Counted from the first letter of the stretch, positions 1 to 12,899 are shown. The stretch: DNA of 64,000 nucleotides from Oxyruncus cristatus (GCA_013399855.1 VXAY01005805.1:233826-297825); one strand, 5' to 3'. Notes: generated by a model not told the origin, from the sequence alone. Numbers and translations are program-made.

Positions 1-1357
1 ATGTGCATTGCTAGAAATGGTAAAGATGGAGAAGATAAGGAGAACAAAGTTCTTGAGCTTGAAACACTTCCGGAATTTATCTTTGTTCCACCTTTTCTTT
101 GGGAGAATTCTGCCCTGTGAAACAGCCCTGACTGCTGCAGGGGCCTCACCTACAGCTGCATCTGCACTGCTGGCTTTGCACACCCCAACCCTTCTCCTTT
201 TGTTCTCCGTGCCTATTTTTCCAACCTCCAGCAGCAACATAAATCATTCCAGCCCTCAGCAAGTGTTGTCAATCCTCAGACCTCAGCGGGCAGCAACAGC
301 AAACCAGATTTCGCGCAAGTTCAGCACGATTTACATCAGCATTCCCTCTAATTTGCTGCCAAGCACCCAGAGCTTATTGCAGCATCGTGCTTATCAGTAC
401 AAACCCTTCTCTCCTTGCTGGCTACCTCTTCCCTTTCCATTTGGCAGCATGGCATCTACTTCAATGAATGTAAAAATCTCCCCTGATGCATTTTCCCTAA
501 TCAAACATCTCTCTCTACACCCCCAAACAAAGCTTCCTGTGGAGCGAAATTGTGCAGAAGCTCTATAAAATTTTGCCATAAATAACCCAGCCCTCTACGG
601 TTCTGAATAGGACTCGTCACTGCGTTTTTATTCTGTTGTGCACATATTTGCCAGCGGAATTGAACACCACATAAAACGCATACAGGATTAAGGACTTCTA
701 TCTCAGTCCAGTTTTAAATCAGCAGAACTAGGAGCTGGTGGAAGCTTCTCTAATCAGGACATCACTGTTGAAGTCCCACTGATGTCAAAGAAATGTAAGT
801 GTATGCTTCATTTTAATTGTATGTTTAAAGGCTGCTCTGAAATGGGTCATAGATGGTCACCTACTCTACTTGTTCAGAATCCTATGGGATGATTTCCATC
901 GGGGAAATCAACTCTCATGTTCACACATTCATTTTTCCAAGACAAAATCCTTTCTGCATTCTGGATGTGTGAACCATTCTAAGCCTACCCAGAAGAAAAT
1001 TCTAAATCGTGAGTACATGACAACAACAAACTGCTTTTTGTATAATAAACTGTTGAAAACAAACCTTTACTGTGCTTAATGATTAATTTGCTACGTCTTT
1101 GGTTTTCAGCTTTGCCTAAGGCTGCAAGCTGCTCTTCCAGGCCATTACTTGTTACAAACATCCAATTTCCTTAGAATTTATTATAACACTATAGAAGGGT
1201 AAGGGTCACCAAACAAATCCTTCTGCCAGAAGCCTTTTCCACCCATACTCCACCTTTCCAGTTTGGTTCTCAAGCCTTCTGATTCCTGATGGCCCATTAG
1301 GAATACAACACATCACTAAAGACTAGATGTGGAATGTTATCATCTATGAAATAATAC
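1..1357. other. Intergenic, no gene recognised
   Basis: Contains an open frame at 8-568 (186 codons) with low-complexity, unfamiliar translation and no splice or homology support. Nothing else recognised. Confidence 0.7.
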
Positions 1358-1772
1358 AATCAGGGAATCCCAGGACGGTTTGGAGTCGGAAGGTACCTCA
1401 AAGCCCATCCAGTGCCACGCCCTGCCATGGGCAGGGACAACTTCCACTAGTCCAGGTGGCTCCAAGCCCCGTCCAACCTGACCTTGGATACTTCCAGGGA
1501 TCCAGGGGCAGCCACAGCTTCTCTGGGCAACCTGTGCCAGGGCCTCCCCACCCTCCCAGGGCAGGATTTCTTCCCCATATCCCAACTAAATCTATCCTAC
1601 TTTAGCTTAAAGCCATGCCCCTTTGTCCTGTCCCTCCATCCCTTGTCCCCAGTCCTTCTCCAGCTCTCCTGGAGCCCCTTTGGGCACTGGAAGGGGCTCT
1701 GAGGTCTCCTTGGAGCCTTCTCTTCTCCAGGCTGGACAGCCCTAACACTCCCAGGCTGTCAGTGCCAGGCAA
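1358..1772 (-). mobile_element. CR1 LINE 3'-end fragment
   Basis: Read on the plus strand it starts near the CR1 3' terminus (a degenerate GAATCCCAGGA-type start, then CCCTGCCATGGGCAGGGACA). It runs through the CTTCCAGGGATCCAGGGGCAG core to the CTCCAGGCTGGACAGCCC segment. One of the longer copies here. ORFs across it are chance. Confidence 0.9.
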
Positions 1773-4117
1773 TGACTGCCCAGTTCGTTGGTGTCACTGC
1801 AGGCAATGGGCATTCCTTGCTCTGACTGCTCAGGGTGGGCATGGCCCCCTCTGCTCCCAGGCCACCCCTGAACTCAGGCTCTCGACATCAGAGCTCTCTG
1901 CTCCCAGACACTCGAGAGAAGGCAATTTAAGTGTGTGCTGCTGACTAAAAGCCCACAGTCACTGCGATGGAATGTATGTCCTAAGCAGGACTCAATGAAT
2001 TCCCAGTGGCTGAGATAAAACATTCAAATCAGCTGGACCTGGAGAGGCTCTACCAGATGAAACCTCCACTGCTCAGCAGGATGGTTGTCTTCCAGCAGTC
2101 ATTCCCAGTGCAGTAATGGGAGGACTGGCCAAGTATTGTTGGGAAGAGGAGAGAACAGGACAGTTCTTTTTTCCCCTCTCTGCTGCCTCATTTGTGCCTG
2201 CTTTGCTTCTTTCTGCCAGGCTTCTTGCTACCTCCCCTTCATCATGTGCTGCTCAGCACCCTCTGATGTTTCCACCGCTTCCTGGAGAGAGAATGGGATG
2301 ATCTGCAAAACATGATTGCCCAAGGATCCCCTCCCTTGTATCCAGAGGAATATTTCCTCCCTTAGTTTGCCTGCTATTTTTAAAGACACCTGAAACTCTT
2401 CTCCTGTGTGGCCACAGATGGTGAGTTGTCACTGAGCCAAGTTATGCTGTATATTTACCTACTTTCTACCCTCTCATAACCTCAGCCTTCCAGTCACTTA
2501 GCTGTTTTATTTCTGGGTCTGAACTCCTTCCAGCTCTTCTCTGCTCTGAAGGGAATACCAGATGTAGGTGCAGTTGCACTAAAACCTACCATGTCCCTCT
2601 GTGGTGTGGGATAGGACCAACCTCAAAGTCTTACTGGGTTAACTTACTAATAACTGGGTGGTTCCCTCTGTAAGGAAACCATTACCATTATTTAGTGTTC
2701 ATCATACCATTATCAGTCTGCTGGAAATTTCAAGGAGTTTGGCACTTGAGATGGCAGAATTTTTATTCCTTTTGACAATGTTTCAGTCACACTTTGTTTT
2801 ATAAGAAGCTGTCATCCCTTCAGTCAGCAGTTTTGTAAAACTACCTTAAGAAGGGATGGTAGAATTTTGGAGGGGCAGATTCCTATTCTTGGGTATAAAG
2901 TGGCACTTTTAATACAAGCTTGAACAAAACAACACCTGAAGTTTTGGAAGTTTCATTCACTTTTGAAGTCTTAAAAACATATCTTGTATAAGACTCTTTC
3001 TTTCCAAGATTTTTATTCTTCAGTGTAAAATGCCCAGATATTTTACTGTTTTTAAGAACCGGGCAATAATTCCAATGTTTTTGAAGGTCCCGATGGTTGC
3101 AGTTCTAACCAAGCTCAGGTTACAAATCCAGGTTAACAGTGCTCAGTGACTCAGAGAGAAAACCCCAAGTAGTCCAGCTGACACAGAAGGTCGTTAGCAA
3201 GGAAAGATCAGGTAGTAAAAAAACAACCTGTTCCTTTCCTAAGGGAAATTATATCTCCAATTTAAACTCAGCACAACTCACTCAGAATCCCAAGGAAGAG
3301 ATCTCTGCACAGAGGCTGACTAGGGAACAGTTTGTTCTGGCAAAGGACGCCGTTTCTCCTCGATGCCAGCTCTGACAGGGCCAGAAAGCTCCGTGTGTTT
3401 ACAGGGCAGTTATGCAGTGCCTCAGGTTGTGCCCAGTGCACACGCACAGTCTTCAACTCCCTTCCCAGATTAGAGAAATGTTTGTGCCATTTCCCCATCC
3501 ACAGCCTGAAGTGAGGGAAACGTAGGAGGAAAGGGTGATAAAGAAGACCAGGAATTCCATCTGCCATTGTTAATTTTACCTTTTTTGAGTGGAACAGGCC
3601 CCTGGTGCAAATGGGATCCATGGGGTGTGGTGAAACTCTGAAATCATCAGCACCTCACAAAGCCTCTGCATCCATGTCAACAACCTGGGTTATGAGCTTG
3701 AATTAATCTACACCTAAATTGAGATGATCTCACATTCCTATAATGGTTAATTAAGATTTGATCTGCATTTTATCTAAAATTTTGTCTACCAGCAGACCTT
3801 TCAGAAAGTACATACTATAGATTTCTTATCCACAGTGGAATTAAGTGTGGAGTTTCAAACATACCACATAAATTGTTCACCCTGGGCTCTCAGAAAACCC
3901 TCTAAGTACAGGTTTATGTGGCTGGATGGCACACAAACACAAACAGTCTGTATCTGTGTAAGTGCATCAGTCTGGGATGGGATGGGCCAGTAACACCCAC
4001 AAAAAGCAACAGAGTGGATAATATCCATTACTCCCAAAGAAAAGACAAACCAAAAGAGAAATACTCACCAGCTGAGGTTTTCTCTGTAAAGCTGGACCTG
4101 CTCAGGTTTAACAAATT
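1773..4117. other. Intergenic, no gene recognised
   Basis: No repeat family, splice-consistent exon or RNA gene seen. Confidence 0.7.
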
Positions 4118-4325
4118 CACAGAATTCCAGACTAGTTTCGTTGGAAGAGACCCTAAAGTTCATTGAGTCCCACCCACTGCCCTGGGCAGGGACACCTTCC
4201 ACCAGCCCAGGTGGCTCCAAGCCCCGTCCAGCCTGGCCTTGGACACTTCCAGGGATCCAGGGGCAGCCACAGCTTCTCTGGGCACCCTGTGCCAGGGCCT
4301 TCCCACCCTCACAGCAAAAATTGCT
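4118..4325 (-). mobile_element. CR1 LINE 3'-end fragment
   Basis: Starts CACAGAATTCCAGACTAG (degenerate terminal octamers) and has the CCTGGGCAGGGACACCTTCC and CTTCCAGGGATCCAGGGGCA blocks. Ends about 610 bp from the solo LTR. Confidence 0.9.
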
Positions 4326-4931
4326 GCTGATGAAGCTGGAATATTAAGAATGACAATTTCCATGGAGATGGTCATCACTCTGGCAGCCAGATGATTTTCT
4401 GTACGGCAAAGATGTCCCTGCCTGAGCCGACTCATCATTCTCCAAGTCCTTGTTGATTCTGGAGTTAATTTCACCTTGTTCATGACCACCAAACACTGCA
4501 GTTCTTAGGTATTTCTCTGGGACACAGGCCCATCCAGCCCTTCACTGTGTGCAAAGACGGCTTGACTGGCTTATCAGCTCTAATTCTCTGTTCTTCTCAG
4601 ATGATTTATCTGGTGATTTGTCTTGACAACTCACAGCCTTCCAGCTGTGACCCTGCTCAGCCAATCCTGTGTCTCTGTTTGCTGGAAGGACTGGGAAATT
4701 TGATCTTTAGGACAGTGACAGGCACATACCTAAGACACAAATGCCACTGTGTGGTGGCTTTTGCTAAAAGAGATACAAGATACAGCTAAAACATTTGCTG
4801 GGAGTGAGACATTCTTTAGATAATTAGGGATCAATAAACAGGACCAGGTGAGCTGGAAAGATGCAGGCTGGGAGAAAATTGAGGTCATATCCAGTCAACG
4901 ACAAACCAAGCAGCAGAGAGCACATGGGTAA
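4326..4931. other. Intergenic between CR1 fragment and solo LTR
   Basis: Nothing recognised. Confidence 0.7.
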
Positions 4932-4936
4932 GTCAT
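4932..4936. repeat. Target-site duplication, left copy (GTCAT)
   Basis: Identical to 6293-6297 across the LTR. Confidence 0.85.
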
Positions 4937-5057
4937 TGTGGTGGTTTAGCCCCTGTGCTTTTTGCACAGTATTTATCAACCCATAAATTTTGCTAATAAG
5001 TAGGAAGAGTTTGCACAGACAAAACAGATCTCTTTGAAATGGGGATTAATACTAAGA

Positions 5058-5063
5058 TTTATT
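5058..5063 (-). terminator. Poly(A) signal of the solo LTR
   Basis: AATAAA on the minus strand, just downstream of the LTR TATA box, as expected for a short R region. Confidence 0.5.
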
Positions 5064-5091
5064 GCTACACAACAAGAACTAAGGGAAAATA

Positions 5092-5099
5092 CTTATATA
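5092..5099 (-). promoter_or_regulatory. TATA box of the solo LTR
   Basis: TATATAAG on the minus strand, about 30 bp before the LTR AATAAA. Transcription from it would run toward lower coordinates, away from PTGS2. Confidence 0.5.
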
Positions 5100-5551
5100 C
5101 ACAACTCTAACTAGTTTTTTATAATAACAAACTTACATATTTACAAGTACCACCCATCCTTCTCTTCCTCAAAAGCAGTCCAGAGGAAGAAAGAGAAGGG
5201 AGGAAAATAAAAGTCTTTAAGGTAACAGTTCCGTATTTCTGTAGTTTGAACCTCTCTCTCTCTTCACTGGCATGCAGAGAAGTCCGCCTCCCACCTCTAG
5301 CCGCTTGTCCATAGCTGCTGAGGATTTTTTCATGTCATCACCATGGGATCCAGGACTCTGTGGAGTTTCTTCCACGAGGAGTTTCAGGGGGGCTTCCTTA
5401 GACTCACCACCCCTCGTGGGGTCACAGGGGTTCTGGGTTTCTTTGGCTCAGTCCACACCCAGGAACACTTTCTGATGCTGTGCTTTGCTGCTTGTAGCTT
5501 CTTCTCTTTTCCCTTCTGGAATTCTTCTGACTTTCTGCTTTTGGCCAGATG

Positions 5552-5663
5552 NNNNNNNNNNNNNNNNNNNNNNNNNNNNNNNNNNNNNNNNNNNNNNNNN
5601 NNNNNNNNNNNNNNNNNNNNNNNNNNNNNNNNNNNNNNNNNNNNNNNNNNNNNNNNNNNNNNN
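5552..5663. other. Assembly gap (112 N) inside the solo LTR
   Basis: All N. Falls in the U3 part of the LTR. Confidence 0.99.
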
Positions 5664-6292
5664 AAGGAGAATTCACTCAGCTTCTCTACCATTCTGTGGC
5701 TGCAATTCTTCTGCAGCTTGCTACATACAGCTTTCAGGTGATCCAGTCTCGGCCTCAAGCCATCTCTGCCCTCCCTGGGCTATCCAGGCCTCTGGGGGAA
5801 GAACCCACACAGAAGTTTCTTCACTCCAAATCATTTCTACAGGTGGCAGGGGTTTTAAAGTCTTTTCCTCTGCACTCCCTCCTTTTCACTGACCTTGGAG
5901 ACTCCATCGTTATCTCTTGTTCTCCACCGCTCCTCTCAGGGCTGGAATTTCTTCTGTAACATCTCAGCTGAGCAGCTTTTCTCTGGAGTTTCCTCTCCAC
6001 TCTGCTACAGGCCTCGGCCAGAGGCTCCAGTGCCATGCCTGCCCCCGGCCCAAGGCCAGGGGAGGAGGGGGCCTGGCCCCCACTCGGGGAGGCCCTGCTG
6101 CCTCCCTCACGCCATGGCTCCACATTTCTTCCTGCGCCACACACACAACCACCACCTTCTTTTCCGGTTTGTGTTAAATATGTAATTCGTAGAGACGTCA
6201 GAGAAGTCTCCAATTGGCTATTTAGCCGGAATTTCACCTGGAATCAACCATCTTGTACTCTAATACTGAGGAAGATGGGCTAAACCATGACA

Positions 6293-6297
6293 GTCAT
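6293..6297. repeat. Target-site duplication, right copy (GTCAT)
   Basis: Identical to 4932-4936 across the LTR. Confidence 0.85.
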
Positions 6298-8540
6298 CCT
6301 GGAAGGAGAGGCGGATTCGTGTCTGGAAAGCCAACAAACTGGGGCTGAGCATGGATGTACCAAAAAAAACCCAGTATAGTCCTTTCATATGTAGGACATT
6401 TAATTAGTTTTAAAAACATTCTCAGATTTTTCCTACAGCTTCCAGTGTTGGGAGTCTGGGAGCCCCACGGTGTGTCCTTGGAGGGAGCTGGGTGGAATGA
6501 CTGGTGCTTGCAGGAGGTGGCACAGCACGTCCAGATTTGCCGAAGGCTCCTGCACAGAAGTGCAGCTGTCCCAGGAACAGTTCGGCATCTCTTGGATTTT
6601 GCAACGAGCTGAAACGGATGGCAGGAGGCCTTGGGGTGTGAGTCACAGGCCCAGGGCAGCCATTTCGCCTGGTGACCCACGGGAGCAGGTAAATCCCGGC
6701 TCCTGAGGTGAGGAGCTGTGACCTGGCCGTGTGTGCCACCTAATGCTGCCCTTGGACACCAAAGCCCTGCCTTGGGCAGAGCTGGGGCATGGGATCACAC
6801 CCACAGCTGGCACCAGTGGGTACAACAGCCAGGGATCAGGCACAGCATTCACCCGCATTTACATTTAGGTTATCTGAGCACTTCCCACAAAACATTCTCC
6901 AAAGACAATTATGTTTGCAGATCCCTGCTCAGCACTGAAGATTCATCTCAATTGAAATGGATAAAGAGGGCCAATCCAATAAGCACAAATCACACCTAAT
7001 ACCCAGAGTTTACAGCCACAAACCTTCAAACCATCTCCTTAGGGAGATCATTTGCAGTCTATGACACAGACACTCCCACTGACACTGCAACCCACCGAGT
7101 TGAGTTTGGGAGGAACTCACAAGGGTGTCCCTGCCCAGAGGACAAGGCAAAGGTCACAACCAGTCCCATTCCTCTGCTCTGACACAGGAACTGGAATGAT
7201 TCTCACCAGGCTACACATGAAGCTAATGGCCAAAAAGTAATTTTAGTCTCAGTTACCCTTCTTCTTCCAGTTCTGGAAGAACGGTTCATTGGTTTATTTC
7301 TCCAGAGATATCTTGGATAAAGCTGAATTTGGTAATACAATGTTCACACAAAAAGGCTAGCATGGACATTTGTGACACACTAGAAACATACACAGTAAAG
7401 AACTATTTCCTTCCTAATACTATGCTTTCTTTTAAATAACACCCCGTATTCCCTCTATGTTCTGTTAGAATTAAGTGGGACCTTTGATCACAAATACAGA
7501 AGCTTTGAGACTGGGATTAGGTCTCAAAGAATGTTCTCAAGAACTGAGAACATTCATATAATCTATAATATCATTAAAAGAGAAGGGAGTAATAGTTTTG
7601 CTCTTAAGAATACACATCACCTTAGGTACAAGTCTCTAATCCTAAAACAAAACAGAAATGTCTCTGGTTGGTGTATGGAAACACATGGGTGGGTCTTCGC
7701 CCTCCTCTAAACCCAGTGCGTCACATGTTGGAAGAGCGGCAGAAGCATCACACAGAAATCTGTAACATAATACACACACCGAAATTATCTGTGTCCTGGG
7801 GGTTGTGTTAGTAGCTTCAACTCCCAACAGCCTCCCATCCAATGTTTTCCAGGTTTAGCCACTCCAAAAGATTTTCCAGTAGGGTCCCACTTGGATTAAC
7901 TCCTATTTTTTTACCCTTAGAGAGATTTCATGGTTCTTTAGAGCTGAGTACATCAGTTTGACTCCACTTTTCCTCATCATAATTCTGTGTATTAAAGCCT
8001 GGGGACAAGGTTGTGCTACTCTCAATGTAGATGTTCACCAGATGGGATTAAATCACAGTCCTTCATAAGCCCAGCCTTATTTTGCCTCCATCTTTCCCAT
8101 TTTGAAGTCATAATGAGACAGCCCAAAGAGAATCCCTATTTCACAGCGGACTTTTGAAAGACACTGAAAGGCTTGGATAAGTAAATTGGATAAGTGCACA
8201 AAACATTTTTTCCTGACAAAGTTGGAGCCTAATAAAGCCCAAGTCACCCAAATAATAGGGATGAAAAGCTGCTGCTGCCTTTGAAAAATGAAGTGTGAAG
8301 GAAAGAACGCTCTAGTAACAAAGTTCAGTGTAAGAGCTCACAGAAGGGGAAGGTGACTTGTTTGCAAAGCCAGGATGATTTCATTTACTCATATCCACAC
8401 TCCCAATACCCCCAGGATCACAAGCATCAGGGTGTGTGTGTGCAAGTGCCTGTCTCAGGGTTGTTGGCCAGGTGTCCTGCAGTGACACAAAGGACAAGAG
8501 ATGAGAGCTGTCAAGTCCCCATGTGGGCCCTTCACTTAGA
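6298..8540. other. Intergenic, no gene recognised
   Basis: Unique-looking sequence. The 128-codon minus ORF at 6294-6680 starts in the LTR edge and has no support. Confidence 0.7.
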
Positions 8541-8626
8541 GTTGGATTCAGTGATTTTTGTGGGTCTGTGAGACTTGGGGTCTTACGGGGTCCCTTCCAA
8601 TGCAGAATATTCTGTGACTCACTTCC
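8541..8626 (+). mobile_element. CR1 LINE 3' terminus, degenerate
   Basis: GTTGGATTCAGTGATTTTTG, then GGGTCCCTTCCAATGCAGAA and ATTCTGTGACTC match the end of a CR1 copy, with an apparent insertion between the two blocks. Confidence 0.6.
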
Positions 8627-9457
8627 AAAAAACTCTGAATGGCAGGTCCTCTGTCCCCCCATGCTGACAAGGGTGTACTGGGTTTTGGCTGCCTCCTGTA
8701 CCTTTGGCAGCTGCTGGTGATGAGTCTCTCTCCTGTCAAATGTCTGTGAGTGTTCAGGATTTGCTCACTCTCCTCTCAGCCTGGTTGCCCTGAAGAGTTG
8801 TAGACAGATGTGCTGGGCTCTTTATGACTTGGTAGTCTTGGTGTTCACACTTTTAAGCTCGTATTTATAGAAAAGTGCACAGAAATACACCGAGCTCTGC
8901 CCACAGAGTGTGTGTACAACTCACACCTGTGCAGTGGGTCCCCAACTATCCACACCTGACCCATTCTCAATTGCCATCATCCTCTCAAAGCACAAGCATA
9001 GCAATGGAACACCTACATGTTTTTATGTAGATCTAAAATTACTATGAAAGATGTAAAAGGCTATCCCAGTTTAAATTAGAGTGCACTGCTCCATACAGGG
9101 GTTGGCCACCTCATGTAGTTTGACCCTGCTCAAATCATCCCTCTCTAACCGTATTCCCAGGCAAGCAGATCACTAATCTCTGTATGGATAAACTTTGTGC
9201 CCTCTCCCAAAAACTCCCAAAAATGTGAGTAGATCTGTAAACTATTATTGAGTTTTGATCCTGTTTTCTTACAATTACTTCCATTTTCCTATGTTTAAAT
9301 GTACTTTATTGTGCCTCACACATATTTATCAAGTAAAGTTCATAAAACATAAATACTGGAAACCTGGCAAGGAGAATGGTGAGGTCAGAACTGGGAGAGG
9401 AGATGAAAGAGGGCATCACTGTTCAGGACTTGCATACTCTCACAAACTTCAGCAAAA
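8627..9457. other. Intergenic, no gene recognised
   Basis: Nothing recognised. Confidence 0.7.
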
Positions 9458-9620
9458 AGTTGTGGCTGCCCCATCCCTGGAAGTGTCCCAGGCCAGGTTG
9501 AACGGGGCTTGGAGCAGCCTGGGCTAGTGGAAGGTGTCCCTGCCCATGGCAGGGGGTGGGATGAGATGGGCTTTAAGGTCCTTCCAACCCAAACCATTCT
9601 GGGATTCTGTGATTCTGCAA
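9458..9620 (+). mobile_element. CR1 LINE 3'-end fragment
   Basis: CCCCATCCCTGGAAGTGTCC through GGTCCTTCCAACCCAAACCA to terminal GGGATTCTGTGATTCTG octamers. Confidence 0.9.
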
Positions 9621-12600
9621 TAGGACCTGAATCATGTACGTGTCCACACCCAGCTGAGGGCAACTTCCTGGGCATTTTCAGTTGGCAAATATTTTGGAAA
9701 CCAACATTTTTCCTTTTTGAAAGGGAAGTGGGAAAACAACAGGAAGACAATGTACAGATGATAATTTTTGGTCTTTCTGAGTTTTCACCCTGATTCTCTG
9801 GGCTGTCAAGCAGACAGAAGAACAACAGCAGGTCAAAAACCATCAACTAGGCATGTCCAGTATTTACTGAGTCCAGTCTCTGAACTGAAGACACTATCCC
9901 AGTGGCACAGGAGTAACCTGGTGCCTCACCCTAAGCCCCAGTTTTCAGGAGGTGAGGTTTGTGACACCCTCAGTGAGCAGAACAGTTCTGGTAAGTGGAG
10001 AGAAGGCAAACAACCCTCTGATACAGCTCCACACCGTGTCACGTCATATGGACATAAGGAGGTGGTGTGCACTCGGAGAGTGAGAGCGGTGGCAATCACT
10101 GCCACAGAATGTGTGTGGATTATTTCAGGATGCACGTCAATTCAAATTTGTAATCTAATTTGCCTAATGGTACTTTATTGAGTAACTAAACAGACCATTT
10201 ATTTCTGTTAGTTTGGTTACCTTCTTGTTAATTATTACCTTTTATTTCTGAAGGACTGGCCGTGGCACTCAGTGCTGTGGGCTGGGTGATAAGGTGGAGA
10301 TTGGGCATGGGTTGGGCTTGATGGTCTTGGAGGTCTTTCCCAACCTAAATGATCTGGGATTCTAAAACCTCTCTAGGAAGCCACACTTGTAATCTACCAC
10401 AGATGCATGGAAAGGGCAGGGGGGTGAGTCCCTCCACCAGGCTAGACTGAAATAATTTCAGCTCTTGGCCAAACAAAGCCCTTTGTGTTTTCAGGAAAAA
10501 CCACTGTGCTGGATTTTAAACAAAAATTATGCAAATGTAGAATACATTGTTTGCCACAAGCTTCAAATATACCCTTCCTGACCTGGATATGAACATGGAT
10601 AAATATATTTAAAGATATGTTCTCTAGCAGTGTTTCTGTTCATGGATGTCTGACCTCAACTGGAATTAGAGCTCAGGGATGAGCACTCCATCCCAAAACC
10701 AGGACTGATTCCAGATGCTGGTAATTTAAAAAGTTGTTAAACATGGCCATGTGAAAGTTAAAGCAAGAAAAAAAGATTCACCTTAAGACAAGGACATGGT
10801 TATGCCAGGTGGAAAAGCCAGTTTTAATCCACGGGAGGTGAAAGCTATTAATATTTTGGTTAAGCATCAGAGGAAAAAGGAACAGCTTAGAAAGAGGAAA
10901 ATTAAAATTACCCTCCTAATGAAGTTGGAATCAGAACACCTGGGAAGGGGAAGTTTTGAAATGTTCACCTGGATGAAATGCAAACAGCCCTAGGGTCTGA
11001 AATGAAACACATTACACCAATCAACACTATTTTTGATGATTGAGAGCCTAAAGTCATACAGGGATTTTTTCATAGGAACTGGTTCCAAGTTACAGTTGGT
11101 AAGTGTTTTCCAGCAGTGTAAGGAACCTTTGGATCTGAAGAGTTCTGCAAACAGGCTTGTTTCACTCCTGTTCATCATGAAGGTTTAACTGTCCAAATTC
11201 TGATGTTGTGCATGAATTCTTTATTTCTCACTGATCTGACATTGCCTTGTGCTCAGGAGGACTTGCAGGTAATTGGCAACCATGAAAATATTCCACCCTG
11301 AGGATAAGACTTGTAGAGTGTCCAAATCATTGCAATGTAAATCTACATGGAGCTGCAGAGACTTGTTTGAGAGCAGGTAACACATCAACTGATATTAATA
11401 TATTTTCTGCACAGTGGATGCAGCGCACAGGATACGGACATTACCCCAATCACCTGGTGATTCCTGCTGTGCTCTGCATTTTTGAGGGATTTTTCTTCCC
11501 TGTTAAGCTTTGCTCATAGTGGGACAATAATATATGACTTCTTGCAGTCCTGCCTTTACCCATTAGTGCTAAACAGCAGGGACAAGGAGCCTTGGGAGAG
11601 AGGCAAATCATTCTTACCAGTCAACTCTAACAAAAATGTTCTACACACAAATATTTCTCTTCTTTCCTACCCTCTGGAAAGGCTATAAACATTTAAAATC
11701 CCTAAGAGCTGAGTTACAACACCTAAGAACTGCTGTGCGTGGAACTCCCCGTGTTTAACGGAGCTCCAGCCATTTCACATGAGTTCAGGGAACCGGAGTT
11801 CACAAGGTCTCGCTTGCCACATCCCCATTTCCATTCCCAGCTGCCCCGAGCTGCACATGGGCCTGAGCCAGGATCATCCGAGTTCACTGAGTCCGCGAGG
11901 GAGGGCGGAGGAGTTGTGTTTGTGGTCGGAGGAGCTGTTTGCATGGGAGCTCCGGCCCTTCCCGTGAAAATCGAGTCAGGAGGAAAGGCAGGGATACACC
12001 CCATCAGGTGTTTTCTGCCCAGGAAGAGCTCTCATGGAGCTGCAGGCACAGAAGAAAAGCTCCCTGGGACAGCAGGGAATGGCAATTCCCACCGGCCCCA
12101 CCGCCAGCCGCTGACTTGGGCACCACAAGGTTGTGAGAGCCTTTGTGATGGGCTGGAACGTCACACAAAGGAACCGGTGGTGGCTCAAAGAAGAACCAGC
12201 CCAAAATTAGCTGCCCAGACAGAGGTCTAATGGTGACATAAACCCTGCTATTTCCACCCAAACCTGGCCTCCAGCCAGCGCCGGGTGCTGGTTGGCCCCA
12301 GGTTGCTGCCAACCCTCTCCAAAACAATCCCAGGAAAAATGCCATCTGAAATGAAACCCCAAAATAACACTCACTGCCAGGACACGTTGCAAAGCCCTCA
12401 TTTACTTAATGAACTGCCTATAAGGGGAACACAGTGAGGCACAGAGTGGTACCAGCACAGAATTTCCAGGGCTGGCAGAAACAACTGAATGAGACAAGCT
12501 GAAATGTTTTCAGTTGGGTTTGTATGATTTATCTTGTCTTCACTGTGGGTCAGAATGAGAAATAAATCCAAAAATACTTCAGAGGCCACCTCTGGATAAG

Positions 12601-12832
12601 CAGAAAAATAGTGGAAGAGAGTCATGTCAATATGAAAGCAAATATACAACTGTTCCACGAAGAAACACCATCAAAATCCCTGATGTAGGACAGTAATAAG
12701 AACCATAAAATCATACACATGCCTTGTACAAACAGTAATTCAGCCCAACAAGAGTTAGTCCTTAACCTGTGTGCTGACAATTCAGTACCTGGAGCAAACG
12801 CTCTTTTCTGAGAACACAATCTCTCAGGAATT
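9621..12832. other. Intergenic with one CR1 copy (10255-10364)
   Basis: Apart from the CR1 copy, no exon or repeat recognised. The overlapping 100-160-codon ORFs at 11.7-12.3 kb lie in locally GC-rich DNA and look like chance. Confidence 0.65.
10255..10364 (+). mobile_element. CR1 LINE 3'-end fragment, different subfamily
   Basis: GGCCGTGGCACTCAGTGCTG, GATTGGGCATGGGTTGGGCT and GGTCTTTCCCAACCTAAATG, ending in a degenerate octamer. Typical CR1 3' end of the 'GTTGGACTTGATGATCT' type. Confidence 0.75.
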
Positions 12833-12899
12833 ATGGTTGGACTTGATGATCTTTAAGGTCTTTTCCAACTGCAATGATTCTGCAATTCTGTGATTCTAT
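12833..12899 (+). mobile_element. CR1 LINE 3' terminus
   Basis: ATGGTTGGACTTGATGATCT, then AAGGTCTTTTCCAACTGCAA and three ATTCTGYR-type octamers. Confidence 0.85.

Larger units (their letters stand above)
4937..6292 (-). mobile_element. Solo LTR of an endogenous retrovirus (5-bp TSD, class III/ERVL-like)
   Basis: A 1356-bp unit (112 of them N) beginning TGTGGTGGTTTAGCCC and ending GGGCTAAACCATGACA. The ends are TG...CA and form a 16-bp imperfect inverted repeat. GTCAT sits immediately outside both ends (4932-4936 and 6293-6297), a perfect 5-bp target-site duplication. Read on the minus strand it has LTR order: a long U3, TATATAAG (5092-5099), then AATAAA (5058-5063), then about 120 bp of R/U5. 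No second LTR and no gag, pol or env is present, so it is the product of LTR-LTR recombination. A 5-bp duplication suits ERVL-type elements but I cannot name the family. A TIR DNA transposon is less likely given the TATA/poly(A) arrangement. Confidence 0.85.

Noticed and set aside
8..568. 186-codon open frame at the window start
   Set aside because: Translation is low-complexity and unfamiliar, has no domain, and the region shows no splice or promoter context. Length is within chance for 64 kb in six frames.
5343..5959. ORFs of 84-136 codons crossing the 112-N gap
   Set aside because: Mostly X residues, and they lie within LTR U3 sequence.
5821..6237. 138-codon minus-strand ORF
   Set aside because: Lies in the U3 region of the solo LTR; no viral protein motif.
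4937..6292. DNA transposon interpretation of the 1.36-kb element
   Set aside because: Terminal inverted repeats would allow it, but TG...CA ends, 5-bp TSD and the TATA/AATAAA order fit an LTR better. No transposase fragment is present.
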